From NCBI GenBank assembly GCA_910577035.1, contig CAJTKW010000081.1, positions 1 to 15,536 of the forward strand: a DNA stretch of 15,536 nucleotides, given 5' to 3'. The notes under the pieces were generated by a model. The model was not told the origin of the DNA. It was given only the letters and a program-made list of their open reading frames with translations, and ran no database searches. Origin of the DNA: an uncultured Acetatifactor sp. (lineage in GTDB: Bacteria; Bacillota; Clostridia; Lachnospirales; Lachnospiraceae). Positions 1 through 7,795 of the stretch are shown one piece after another. Made by a program: the position numbers and the translations under genes. Numbering within the stretch: the stretch's first letter is position 1; the number at the start of each line of letters is the position of its first letter.

Positions 1-1
1 C

Positions 2-211
2 CAGGTGGCGGGGTATACCCTGGCCGATGTGCTGGTGTGGCAGGTGGATCATTTCAAGCTATACATGGACCGTCCCCGGGAGATGAACCGTTACCGCACG
101 CCCAGGCTGCTGTTGTCCGCCTTTGACACCATGCTGCAGATGGAAAGGGATCCGCTTCCGTTTGTGAAGAAAATGGAAGGTGAGTCCGGACAGGATGCGG
201 CAAACGGATAA
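2..211 (+). CDS. C-terminal fragment of an unrecognised protein (5' end outside window)
   Basis: The reading frame is open from the first bases of the window to a TAA at 209-211, so this is the 3' end of a gene that begins upstream. About 69 residues are visible. They are soluble in character and rich in charged and aromatic residues (for example VLVWQVDHFKLYMDRP), with a polar tail ending in DAANG. There is no membrane segment and no motif I can assign to a family. The GTG at 5-7 has no ribosome binding site in view and is probably internal. It is treated as real because it is directly followed by a strong intrinsic terminator on the same strand. It converges on the cNMP-domain gene. Function unknown. 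Confidence 0.6.
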   Translation, partial: QVAGYTLADVLVWQVDHFKLYMDRPREMNRYRTPRLLLSAFDTMLQMERDPLPFVKKMEGESGQDAANG

Positions 212-227
212 GGGCCGGAATGATAAG

Positions 228-284
228 AGGCTGTGAGAAAGGGAGGCTTTCCGAAGAAGGGCCTCTCTTTTTCACAGCCTTTTT
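228..284 (+). terminator. Strong intrinsic terminator
   Basis: Left arm 228-247 pairs along its full 20 nt with right arm 261-280, with only two G-U wobbles (237/271 and 242/266). The loop is 13 nt, and a T-run follows at 280-284. It lies 17 nt after the stop codon of the truncated upstream gene. On the opposite strand the hairpin is followed by CTCTTATC rather than a clear U-run, so it should act mainly on plus-strand transcription. It may still slow transcripts arriving from the convergent minus-strand gene, which has no other terminator in the gap. Confidence 0.88.
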
Positions 285-310
285 GACCTGCCTTATGGGA
301 AACGGTGTCG

Positions 311-2599
311 TCAGACATTTCCCTGGGTAAAGGCAAATTCCGCCTCCAGGGTATCGGGCACCGGGACACCGCTGTTGCGGAGCTTTTGCCGTAAGGTGTT
401 TAAGCGGTGCAGGCGCTGCCCGCGAAGGACCTTCTGGCGGCCCATTACCTCCGTATAAATGGGATTCTGCTCCATGGAAGCGGCCAGTTTGGCGGGGAAC
501 GGACAGTAAGTCAGCAGGATTCTTCTGGCTACCTTGTTCAGCCGGGGAGAACCGGCACCCTCGAACAGGACCCAGATGATGTAATCCCGAACGAACATTT
601 CCTTGAAGCTGTTTTTTGCCCGCTGGAGACTGTTTCGCACCCGCTCCTTTGCCTCGCCGGAAAGCTCCTGGTTCTTGCGGTAGAACTGGATATAGTCGAA
701 ATATTCGCTGGTAAGGGAGCGTTCCGATACATCGTTCCATCTGCTGCTCTGGATGCGTTTGCACATTTCCCAGCGGAATTCGCCGGTGAGCCTGACCATT
801 GTGGTAGCGAGATCTTCCATGTGGAAGATGGAGAAGAACATGCGTCCCGGGGAATTCCTTTTCTTACCTTCAATTTCCTGCCACATGACGCCGCGGATTC
901 CCACGTTGGGCATGAGAATCATGTCGGGCAGGAATTCCAGGTGGATGGTTTCCTTGCCCATAATCTCCATGTTGTCATAGTCCATGCTTTCCCGGTAGAA
1001 AGCGGAATAATCAATGGACTTGATCTTTTCCAGTGCCTTATGGACCTGGGCGGTGGTGACAAAGGCGGTCCTCAGATCCTTGAGCACGTTATCTGCCGAG
1101 AAGAGGGGGCAGAAGGTGGTGACACGTCCGCAGGTCATTTTGTTTACCTGGGGGAACATATTCTGCATTTCGAAGGCCACCTTGCTCATGGGATCTTTCT
1201 CCAGCTCGGTGAGCTGGGCGGCGGTAATGTAATGCCCGGCCTTCTGCTTGTGCAGATAGTCCGTATAGTCTTCGTCAAATTCGTTGCGGCTGGGACTTTT
1301 ATCCCCGTTGTAAACGGCCAGCAGCCAGTGGTACAGGGTGTAGACACCCAGAGAGCTCTGATCCGTCATCCCGTTTGCCAGCTCGTAGAGGGTAGACAGA
1401 TTTGCAGTGCCCGCCAGCTCCTCATCCACATAGCCGAAGTAGAGGAACATCTTTACCGGTGCAGGAAGCTTCGGGGCGTTTAAGGCAGCCTTGAAAACGT
1501 CTGCGTAGAGGGCATAGAATGCGTCCGTGAGCTGCCTGCGGAGCCGGACCGCGGTATCCTCCGTAGAGGTCTTATCCTCCAGGGCCCTGTAGGTTTCCAC
1601 CTGTTCCCGGAAGGCATTCCCCTTTTCCGCGTCAAAGCCTGCAAATCCCAGGATGGTATCCAGAGAGCCGGTGAGTTCCTGTATCACTGCCGCGCTGGTG
1701 CCTTCGCTTCTGTTTTCCTGTGCGGAGCTGTCCTGCGGGGAAAGGCTGCTGCGGAAGGCGGCGATCCGGGAAGAGACCCTGGCCTTGCCCAGGGAAGGAT
1801 CGTTTTCGTACTGCCGTATGATCCTGTCAATATCGGCAAGCAGCGCATGGGAATCCTCGTTGTTTTGTCCCAGGCTGTTGTACATGGAAGTAAAGAGGGC
1901 AAAAAGGTCATTGCCCGAGGAACTGAAATAATAACCTGCAATATTTGAACAGTAGTTCATCTGTTCCTCTACTACCGTATAGGTTTTCCTGAAGTCAAGG
2001 CTTCCCTTACGCAGCATACCCAGAGAGACGCCGGGTTCCAGCATGAAGCTTTTGGAATCCGCCCCTGTGCCGGAGTAGATATGCTGTAAGCCCAGATAAT
2101 AGGAATTCAGCCACATATCCGCGGAATCCCCGCCGCCCAGATGGGCGGAAATCTCTTCCAGTCCCTCCAGAGGCTGGGGCTGCATATGGTATCGGCTGCA
2201 GAGGGAGTTATATTTTGCATAGTCCTCCATCAGATTCTGGTGGAGGCTGGTGCAGTTCACCTCCGAGCTGAAGCTTAGCTCCAGGAGCGTGTTGATCTGA
2301 TGGAACATGGAGAGAAGAAACAGCTTTGCCACATCCGGGTGCTTTTGCAGCAGCTCATCCAAAGCGTCCATGCTGTTGAACGGATAGGTAAGGATGACGG
2401 TATCTTCCAGGGCGACATAGCCCAGGAAGTGGACCTCGGAGCAGATTTCGCAGACTCCGATCACATCTCCTTTCCCCAGCTGATAGGTGCCGCCGGGATA
2501 TTCTACCAGAACTTTACCCTTTGTGACCAGGTGGAAAGCGGTCATGGGCTGGCCGTTGCTGTAGATACGTTTACCTTTCTCTAATGTAATTCCTGCCAT
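311..2599 (-). CDS. Large protein with N-terminal cyclic-nucleotide-binding-like domain
   Basis: A 762-residue protein whose first roughly 110 residues look like a Crp-type beta-roll: LEKGKRIYSNGQPM, then FHLVTKGKVLVEY, then the glycine turn LGKGDVIGV. This is the pattern of the cNMP-binding superfamily. I do not see the canonical phosphate-binding cassette (FGE..L followed by R-S/T-A), so nucleotide binding is unproven. The remaining ~640 residues are mostly helical in character, with no helix-turn-helix, transmembrane segment or enzyme motif I recognise. Conserved-looking stretches include PNVGIRGVMWQEIEG and, near the end, basic segments such as GQRLHRLNTLRQKLRN. The ATG at 2599 is supported by a GAGGTG site (complement of 2609-2614) about 9 nt upstream. 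It is transcribed divergently from the hypothetical-tetR pair. It is not a transcription factor of ordinary Crp architecture; a sensor or structural role is possible but not shown. Confidence 0.85.
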   Translation of the reverse strand: MAGITLEKGKRIYSNGQPMTAFHLVTKGKVLVEYPGGTYQLGKGDVIGVCEICSEVHFLGYVALEDTVILTYPFNSMDALDELLQKHPDVAKLFLLSMFHQINTLLELSFSSEVNCTSLHQNLMEDYAKYNSLCSRYHMQPQPLEGLEEISAHLGGGDSADMWLNSYYLGLQHIYSGTGADSKSFMLEPGVSLGMLRKGSLDFRKTYTVVEEQMNYCSNIAGYYFSSSGNDLFALFTSMYNSLGQNNEDSHALLADIDRIIRQYENDPSLGKARVSSRIAAFRSSLSPQDSSAQENRSEGTSAAVIQELTGSLDTILGFAGFDAEKGNAFREQVETYRALEDKTSTEDTAVRLRRQLTDAFYALYADVFKAALNAPKLPAPVKMFLYFGYVDEELAGTANLSTLYELANGMTDQSSLGVYTLYHWLLAVYNGDKSPSRNEFDEDYTDYLHKQKAGHYITAAQLTELEKDPMSKVAFEMQNMFPQVNKMTCGRVTTFCPLFSADNVLKDLRTAFVTTAQVHKALEKIKSIDYSAFYRESMDYDNMEIMGKETIHLEFLPDMILMPNVGIRGVMWQEIEGKKRNSPGRMFFSIFHMEDLATTMVRLTGEFRWEMCKRIQSSRWNDVSERSLTSEYFDYIQFYRKNQELSGEAKERVRNSLQRAKNSFKEMFVRDYIIWVLFEGAGSPRLNKVARRILLTYCPFPAKLAASMEQNPIYTEVMGRQKVLRGQRLHRLNTLRQKLRNSGVPVPDTLEAEFAFTQGNV

Positions 2600-2641
2600 A
2601 ATGATTTACACCTCGTTATGTTAAAATAATCAGATATTTAT

Positions 2642-2671
2642 AGTATACACCATTCAGTACCGAGAAGTCTA
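2642..2671 (-). promoter_or_regulatory. Candidate sigma-A promoter for the cNMP-domain gene
   Basis: Read on the minus strand, TATACT (complement of 2642-2647) matches 5 of 6 consensus -10 bases. TAGACT (complement of 2666-2671) matches 4 of 6 consensus -35 bases, with an 18-bp spacer. It points into the minus-strand gene about 40 bp away. The -35 match is modest, so this is a candidate only. Confidence 0.42.
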
Positions 2672-2703
2672 TGCAATTTTATGCTGTACTTTTAAGAAAA
2701 ATA

Positions 2704-2712
2704 TGCTAAAAT
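2704..2712 (+). promoter_or_regulatory. Candidate extended -10 promoter for the hypothetical-tetR pair
   Basis: TGC-TAAAAT is an extended -10 element (TGN plus a 5-of-6 hexamer) in an AT-rich stretch. No good -35 is visible 16-18 bp upstream, as expected for an extended -10 promoter. It would give a leader of about 90 nt containing the inverted repeats at 2741-2781. Confidence 0.38.
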
Positions 2713-2740
2713 AAAAATACATATGTGTCACTTTTATTGT

Positions 2741-2781
2741 TTACATGTCAGACGGATGTAAGCCGTCATCCGTTAAAACGG
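2741..2781. repeat. Nested inverted repeats in the leader of the hypothetical-tetR pair
   Basis: Three overlapping dyads are visible. TTACAT (2741-2746) pairs with ATGTAA (2756-2761). ACGGATG (2752-2758) pairs with CATCCGT (2767-2773). CCGTT (2770-2774) pairs with AACGG (2777-2781) around AA. They lie between the candidate promoter and the start codon, so they could be an operator (for example for the TetR regulator encoded by the second gene) or alternative RNA hairpins. No U-run follows, so this is not a terminator. Operator function is inference. Confidence 0.45.
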
Positions 2782-2809
2782 GAAAGATACGGGAGAGGGA
2801 GCAGCGGTT

Positions 2810-3277
2810 ATGAGTCAGAATACGGAATACAGGCAGCAGCAGCTTGACGAATACAGGCAGGGGGTAATGCCTTTACTGCGGTATATTCCCTGGTTTGAAA
2901 ATAATGCGGGACAGCCCGGGAGCACCTTATACCAGGGGCCTGAGACTACGGAGCATTCCATAGGGATTCCGGTATATGACGCCACGCTCCTTAATTTTGT
3001 CCGGGAGGCGGGAAAGTCTTCGCTGATGGACAGAAATTACCGTTATACATATTCCCGGGGAGGGATCAGGACACATGAGGATGAAAGAAGGGCAATCGCC
3101 TCGGCGGAATTAAAGGATTGGGATGTGCTGAGGGGGATCCTTTCCAAATATGTCATGGGAGGGATGACCAAAAGTACGCTGTGGGCGCAGGGGGTGCAGG
3201 AGAACATTTTTTTGCTTGTGCTGAAGAAGATGCAGGAAATTATCGAGTTCTGGGACCGGCCTTTGGATATACGATAG
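2810..3277 (+). CDS. Conserved-looking hypothetical protein, 155 residues
   Basis: I do not recognise a named family. The protein is soluble and has no signal peptide or membrane segment. It starts with a polar, glutamine-rich helix, followed by MPLLRYIPWFE (residues 20-30), a central hydrophobic strand around PVYDATLLNFVREA, then a tyrosine-rich DRNYRYTYSRGG segment. A C-terminal helical half ends in EIIEFWDRPLDIR. The ATG at 2810 is preceded by a purine-rich GGGAGAGGGAG site (2791-2801). The stop codon lies 12 bp before the tetR start, so the two genes very likely share a transcript. The distinctive Trp/Tyr pattern and correct gene spacing make it a real gene, probably a DUF-type protein of Clostridia. 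Function unknown. Confidence 0.8.
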   Translation: MSQNTEYRQQQLDEYRQGVMPLLRYIPWFENNAGQPGSTLYQGPETTEHSIGIPVYDATLLNFVREAGKSSLMDRNYRYTYSRGGIRTHEDERRAIASAELKDWDVLRGILSKYVMGGMTKSTLWAQGVQENIFLLVLKKMQEIIEFWDRPLDIR

Positions 3278-3289
3278 AAGGAGTAAAGA

Positions 3290-3874
3290 ATGGGAGAAAA
3301 ATCGATACAGAAGAAGAGGTATATTCTGGAAACGGCCAGAAAGGTCTTTATGGAAAAGGGCTTTAAGAAGGTCACCATGAAGGATATTGTGGAGGCATGT
3401 GACATCAGCCGGGGCGGACTGTACCTGTACTTTGAAAGTACCAGCCAGATTTTTCAGGAGGTGATGAAGCTCGAGAGCGAAGAGACGGACGATGTCTTTT
3501 CCGATAATATTACGGAGGACGCCACAGCCGCGGACATTCTGGTCCTTTTTCTGCAGGAGCAGAAGAAGGAGCTGCTGCGCAGGGAGGATACCCTTACCCA
3601 GGCTATCTATGAGTACTATTTTGAGAATCAGCCGGGCAAGAAGAATAATATCCTCAAAAAGCAGTTTGACTCGGCGGTAAAGATCATAGAGAAGCTGATT
3701 GAAATCGGCGTGGATAACGGTGAGTTCTACTGCGATGACTGCCAGGGGACGGCCAGGAATATCATGTTTGTGCTGGAGGGCTTAAAAATTTCGGCACAGA
3801 CAATCGGTATCACGGAGGAAGCTGTGGATCGGGAAATTACATTTATCCTGAAGTTTTTGGGATTGGAGCTGTAG
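3290..3874 (+). CDS. TetR/AcrR-family transcriptional regulator
   Basis: A 194-residue protein of normal TetR length. Residues about 8-55 form the N-terminal DNA-binding domain: helix 1 ILETARKVFMEKGF, then the helix-turn-helix TMKDIVEACDISRGGLYLYF, ending in the family-typical YxYF signature. The C-terminal ~135 residues are the variable helical ligand-binding and dimerisation part, and no ligand can be read from them. The ATG at 3290 follows an AAGGAG site (3278-3283) at 6-nt spacing. It sits 12 bp after the hypothetical gene and 47 bp before purL, with no terminator between it and purL. Such regulators usually control their own operon or a neighbour. The dyads upstream of the hypothetical gene are the nearest candidate operator. 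A role in purine control is not indicated by the sequence. Confidence 0.93.
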   Translation: MGEKSIQKKRYILETARKVFMEKGFKKVTMKDIVEACDISRGGLYLYFESTSQIFQEVMKLESEETDDVFSDNITEDATAADILVLFLQEQKKELLRREDTLTQAIYEYYFENQPGKKNNILKKQFDSAVKIIEKLIEIGVDNGEFYCDDCQGTARNIMFVLEGLKISAQTIGITEEAVDREITFILKFLGLEL

Positions 3875-3921
3875 ACAATACTTGGTTTGGAAATAGAGAC
3901 AGATATTTTTGGAGGAAGCAA

Positions 3922-6900
3922 ATGGGAAACGTCAGACGTGTTTATGTGGAAAAGAAGCCTCCTTATGCCGTCAGGGCAAAGGCGCTGGGGGAGGAGATCC
4001 GGAATTACTTAGGTATCCGGGTGGAAGGCGTCAGGGTATTGATACGCTATGATGTGGAGAACATATCGGACGAGGTCTTTGAGATGGCCTGTAAGACGGT
4101 ATTCTCGGAGCCGCCGGTGGATGAGCTGTACCGGGAGGACATAGAGGTTCCTGCGGGGGCGGGAGTATTTTCCGTGGAATTCCTGCCGGGGCAGTTTGAC
4201 CAGAGGGCGGATTCGGCGGTACAGTGTGTCAGGTTCTTAAAGGAGGACGAGGAGCCTGTGATCCGTACGGCGGTGACCTATATGATTCTGGGGGATATTT
4301 CCGAAGAGCAGTTTTCCCGGATCAAGGCTTACTGTATCAATCCGGTGGATTCCAGGGAGAGCGGAATGACGAAGCCGGATACCCTGATTACGGTGTATGA
4401 GGAGCCGGCGGATGTAGCCGTGCTGGAAAATCTGCCGGGAGGCGGGGACTTTGTGGACATGCCCCAGGCAAAGCTGCAGGAGCTCTATGATTCCCTGGGG
4501 CTGGCCATGACCTTTGAGGATTTCCGGCATATCCAGAATTACTTTGCAAAAGACGAGCAGCGCAACCCTACCATGACGGAGATTCGGGTGCTGGATACCT
4601 ATTGGTCCGACCACTGCCGGCATACCACCTTTTCCACGGAGCTGACGGACGTGGAGTTTGGAGAGGGTTACTACCGTGCGCCCATTGAAACCACCTATCG
4701 GAGCTATCTGGATACCAGGGAGGAGATCTTTGCCGGGAGGAAGGATAAATTTATCTGTCTGATGGATCTGGCGCTGATGGCTATGCGAAAGCTGAAAAGA
4801 GACGGCAGGCTGGAGGATATGGAGGAGTCGGACGAGATCAACGCCTGCTCCGTTGTGGTGCCTGTGGAAATGGATTACGGTGACAGGAAGGAGACGGAGG
4901 AATGGCTGGTGTTCTTTAAAAACGAGACCCATAACCATCCCACCGAAATAGAGCCCTTCGGCGGTGCCGCTACCTGTCTGGGCGGGGCCATCAGGGATCC
5001 TCTGTCCGGCAGGGGATATGTGTACCAGGCCATGCGGGTCACCGGGGCGGCGGATCCCACCGTGCCTGTGGCGGATACCCTGAAGGGCAAGCTGTCTCAG
5101 AAGAAGCTGGTGAGGGGGGCGGCTGACGGCTATTCCTCCTACGGGAACCAGATCGGCCTGGCTACCGGTTTCGTAAAGGAAATCTACCATCCCGATTATG
5201 TGGCAAAGCGGATGGAGATCGGCGCAGTCATGGGAGCGGCGCCCAGGCGGAATGTGATCCGTGAGAACTCCGATCCCGGGGATATTATCATTCTCCTGGG
5301 GGGACGTACCGGGCGGGACGGATGCGGCGGGGCTACCGGTTCCTCCAAGGTACATACCGAGCAGTCCATCGAGACCTGCGGCGCGGAGGTGCAGAAGGGC
5401 AATGCGCCCACGGAGCGCAAGATACAGCGGCTGTTCCGCCGGGAAGAAGTGAGCCGCCTGATTAAGAAGTGTAATGATTTCGGGGCGGGAGGCGTATCCG
5501 TGGCCATCGGTGAGCTGGCGGACGGCCTGACCGTGGATCTGGACAAGGTGCCCAAGAAGTATGCGGGCCTGGACGGCACGGAGCTTGCGATCTCCGAATC
5601 CCAGGAGCGGATGGCCGTGGTGGTGGATCCGAAGGACGTGGACAGATTCCTGGGATATGCGGCGGAGGAGAATCTGGAAGCGGTGGTGGTGGCGGTTGTC
5701 ACAAAGGAGCCCAGGCTGGTACTGAACTGGCGTGGAAAGAAAATCGTTGATCTGAAGAGGGCCTTCCTGGATACCAACGGCGCCCACCAGGAGACTGCCG
5801 TAAAGGTGGATATTCCGGAGGAGAAGGCAGATTACTTTAAGAAAATTTCCGTGCCCGGGGTGAAGGAAAGGCTGGACGCAGGGGATGTGAAGGGGGCATG
5901 GCTGACCCTGTTAAACGACCTGAATGTGTGCTCCCAGAAGGGGCTTGTGGAGATGTTCGACGCCTCTATCGGCGCCGGCAGTGTGCTGATGCCCTACGGG
6001 GGAAAATATCAGATGACGGAGACCCAGTCCATGATTGCCAAGCTGCCCGTGCTTCAGGGCAGGACGGATACCGTCACCATGATGAGCTTTGGCTTTGACC
6101 CGTATCTGTCTTCCTGGAGTCCTTATCACGGCGCCATTTATGCCGTTCTGGAGTCTATGGCAAAGATTGTGGCTTCCGGAGGTGACTTCACGAAGATTCG
6201 CTTTACCTTCCAGGAATATTTCCGCAGGATGAACCGGGAGCCGGAGCGCTGGAGCCAGCCCTTTGCGGCTCTGCTGGGAGCTTACGATGCCCAGATCGGT
6301 TTCGGGCTGCCCTCCATCGGGGGCAAGGACAGTATGTCCGGAACCTTTAATGATATAGATGTGCCGCCCACCCTGGTTTCCTTTGCGGTGGATATTGCAA
6401 AGAGCGGCGACATTGTGACGCCTGAGCTGAAGAAGGCAGGCAATAAGCTGGTGCGCTTTGAGGTGGAACGGGACGAGTACGACATTCCCAGGTATGACCG
6501 GGTGGCGAAGCTTTACGGATACATTCACGGACTGGTGCAGCAGAAAAAGGCGGTTTCGGCTTATGCGCCTGACGGCAGGGGAGTGGCGGCAGCGCTGAGC
6601 AAGATGGCCTTTGGCAACAGGCTGGGGGTGGAAATCGACGGAGACGTGGACGTCAGGGAGCTCTTTGAAAGCAAGGCCCTGGGGGACATTCTGCTGGAGC
6701 TTTCGCCGGCGGATGCGCTTGCCTGTGTGGAATCGGAATTTGACTGTAAGATATACGGTACCGTGACGAAGGAGCCGGCTTTTGTGCTCGGCAATGTGAG
6801 AATTACCATGGAGGAAGCCCTGGAGGCATGGACTTCGAGGCTGGAGAAGGTGTTCCCCACCAAGGCGGTGAAGGGAGAGCAGGCGGTGGAAAGCCCGCTG

Positions 6901-7746
6901 TACAGGGCAGAGCCCGGCAGCGTTTATGTCTGCAAAAACAAGGTGGCCAAGCCCACGGTGTTTATACCGGTATTCCCGGGCACCAACTGCGAATACGACA
7001 GCGCAAAGGCCTTTGAGAGGGCAGGCGCCGGGGTGGTGACCAGAGTATTCAGAAACTTAAGTGCCGCCGATATAAGGGACTCCGTGGAGGTATTTGAAAA
7101 GGCCATAGGACAGGCACAGATCATTATGTTTCCGGGAGGGTTTTCCGCCGGAGACGAGCCTGACGGCAGTGCCAAATTCTTTGCCACCGCTTTCCGGAAT
7201 GAGAAGATGAAGGAGGCGGTTATGGAGCTCTTAGACCGGCGGGACGGGCTTGCGCTGGGGATCTGCAACGGCTTCCAGGCATTGATTAAGCTGGGGCTGG
7301 TGCCTGAGGGAAAGATCTGCGGGCAGAATGAAAAGTCGCCTACGCTGACCTTCAATACCATCGGACGCCATATTTCCAAGATGGTGTACACAAAGGTAGT
7401 GTCCAATAAATCTCCCTGGCTGCAGAAGGCAGAGCCGGGAGCCACTTACTGTAATCCGGCCTCTCATGGGGAGGGAAGGTTCGTAGCGGATCCGGAATGG
7501 ATCGAAAGGCTGTTTGCAAACGGCCAGGTGGCTACCCAGTACGTTGACCCCGAGGGCAGGGCTTCCATGGACGAGGAATACAACGTCAACGGCTCTTACA
7601 GTGCCATTGAAGGCATTACCTCTCCTGACGGGCGGATCTTTGGCAAGATGGCGCATTCCGAGCGCAGGGATACGGCCGTGGCCATGAATATATACGGACA
7701 GCAGGATATAGGTATTTTTGAATCGGGTGTAGCGTATTTCGGGTAA
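3922..7746 (+). CDS. purL: Phosphoribosylformylglycinamidine synthase (FGAM synthase), single-chain type
   Basis: Catalyses ATP- and glutamine-dependent conversion of FGAR to FGAM, the fourth step of de novo purine synthesis, in the cytoplasm. At 1,274 residues it is the large fused form carrying PurS-like, PurL and PurQ-like parts. Residues about 1-150 are the N-terminal PurS-like region. YWSDHCRHTTF (227-237) and KNETHNHP (333-340) mark the first AIR-synthase-type half, with DGCGGATG near 466-473. SIGGKDSMSG (798-807) marks the second half. The C-terminal glutaminase starts near residue 1010. It has the nucleophile Cys1115 in LGICNGFQ and the His1245/Glu1247 pair in AHSER, so the triad is intact. 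It resembles the FGAM synthase clade of clostridia and streptococci. The ATG at 3922 follows TGGAGGAAG at good spacing. I see no purine riboswitch in the 47-bp gap after tetR, so it may be read from upstream or from a weak promoter I cannot place. Confidence 0.97.
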   Translation: MGNVRRVYVEKKPPYAVRAKALGEEIRNYLGIRVEGVRVLIRYDVENISDEVFEMACKTVFSEPPVDELYREDIEVPAGAGVFSVEFLPGQFDQRADSAVQCVRFLKEDEEPVIRTAVTYMILGDISEEQFSRIKAYCINPVDSRESGMTKPDTLITVYEEPADVAVLENLPGGGDFVDMPQAKLQELYDSLGLAMTFEDFRHIQNYFAKDEQRNPTMTEIRVLDTYWSDHCRHTTFSTELTDVEFGEGYYRAPIETTYRSYLDTREEIFAGRKDKFICLMDLALMAMRKLKRDGRLEDMEESDEINACSVVVPVEMDYGDRKETEEWLVFFKNETHNHPTEIEPFGGAATCLGGAIRDPLSGRGYVYQAMRVTGAADPTVPVADTLKGKLSQKKLVRGAADGYSSYGNQIGLATGFVKEIYHPDYVAKRMEIGAVMGAAPRRNVIRENSDPGDIIILLGGRTGRDGCGGATGSSKVHTEQSIETCGAEVQKGNAPTERKIQRLFRREEVSRLIKKCNDFGAGGVSVAIGELADGLTVDLDKVPKKYAGLDGTELAISESQERMAVVVDPKDVDRFLGYAAEENLEAVVVAVVTKEPRLVLNWRGKKIVDLKRAFLDTNGAHQETAVKVDIPEEKADYFKKISVPGVKERLDAGDVKGAWLTLLNDLNVCSQKGLVEMFDASIGAGSVLMPYGGKYQMTETQSMIAKLPVLQGRTDTVTMMSFGFDPYLSSWSPYHGAIYAVLESMAKIVASGGDFTKIRFTFQEYFRRMNREPERWSQPFAALLGAYDAQIGFGLPSIGGKDSMSGTFNDIDVPPTLVSFAVDIAKSGDIVTPELKKAGNKLVRFEVERDEYDIPRYDRVAKLYGYIHGLVQQKKAVSAYAPDGRGVAAALSKMAFGNRLGVEIDGDVDVRELFESKALGDILLELSPADALACVESEFDCKIYGTVTKEPAFVLGNVRITMEEALEAWTSRLEKVFPTKAVKGEQAVESPLYRAEPGSVYVCKNKVAKPTVFIPVFPGTNCEYDSAKAFERAGAGVVTRVFRNLSAADIRDSVEVFEKAIGQAQIIMFPGGFSAGDEPDGSAKFFATAFRNEKMKEAVMELLDRRDGLALGICNGFQALIKLGLVPEGKICGQNEKSPTLTFNTIGRHISKMVYTKVVSNKSPWLQKAEPGATYCNPASHGEGRFVADPEWIERLFANGQVATQYVDPEGRASMDEEYNVNGSYSAIEGITSPDGRIFGKMAHSERRDTAVAMNIYGQQDIGIFESGVAYFG

Positions 7747-7766
7747 GGGCAGACTAAAAAGAAAGG

Positions 7767-7790
7767 GCGGCAGTGCTGCCGCAGGGGTGA
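7767..7790 (+). promoter_or_regulatory. GC-rich hairpin abutting the ribosome binding site of the EAL/HDOD gene
   Basis: GCGGCA (7767-7772) and TGCCGC (7777-7782) form a perfect 6-bp stem with a GTGC loop. The next base starts the Shine-Dalgarno sequence AGGGGTGA (7783-7790). No T-run follows, so it is not a terminator. It could stabilise the downstream message after processing or affect ribosome loading. The structure is visible; the role is inferred. Confidence 0.5.
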
Positions 7791-7795
7791 AATTT

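Noticed and set aside
54..764. Minus-strand frame of 236 codons overlapping the terminator and gene ends
   Set aside because: It runs across the terminator hairpin and both convergent gene ends, and its composition is Pro/Arg-rich. It has no start signal.
407..1483. Open frame of 358 codons on the plus strand inside the cNMP-domain gene
   Set aside because: It is antisense to the 762-residue gene and shows His/Gly-rich shadow composition. The minus-strand gene has a proper start, a ribosome binding site and a recognisable domain.
3875..3921. Purine riboswitch or PurR box before purL
   Set aside because: The 47-bp gap is too short for a riboswitch, and no dyad or PurR-like box is recognisable.
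4237..5787. Long open frame (516 codons) on the minus strand inside purL
   Set aside because: It lies fully antisense to a well-conserved purL coding region. Its translation is rich in His, Gly, Arg and Pro as expected from a GC-rich shadow frame, and no ribosome binding site or family motif is seen.
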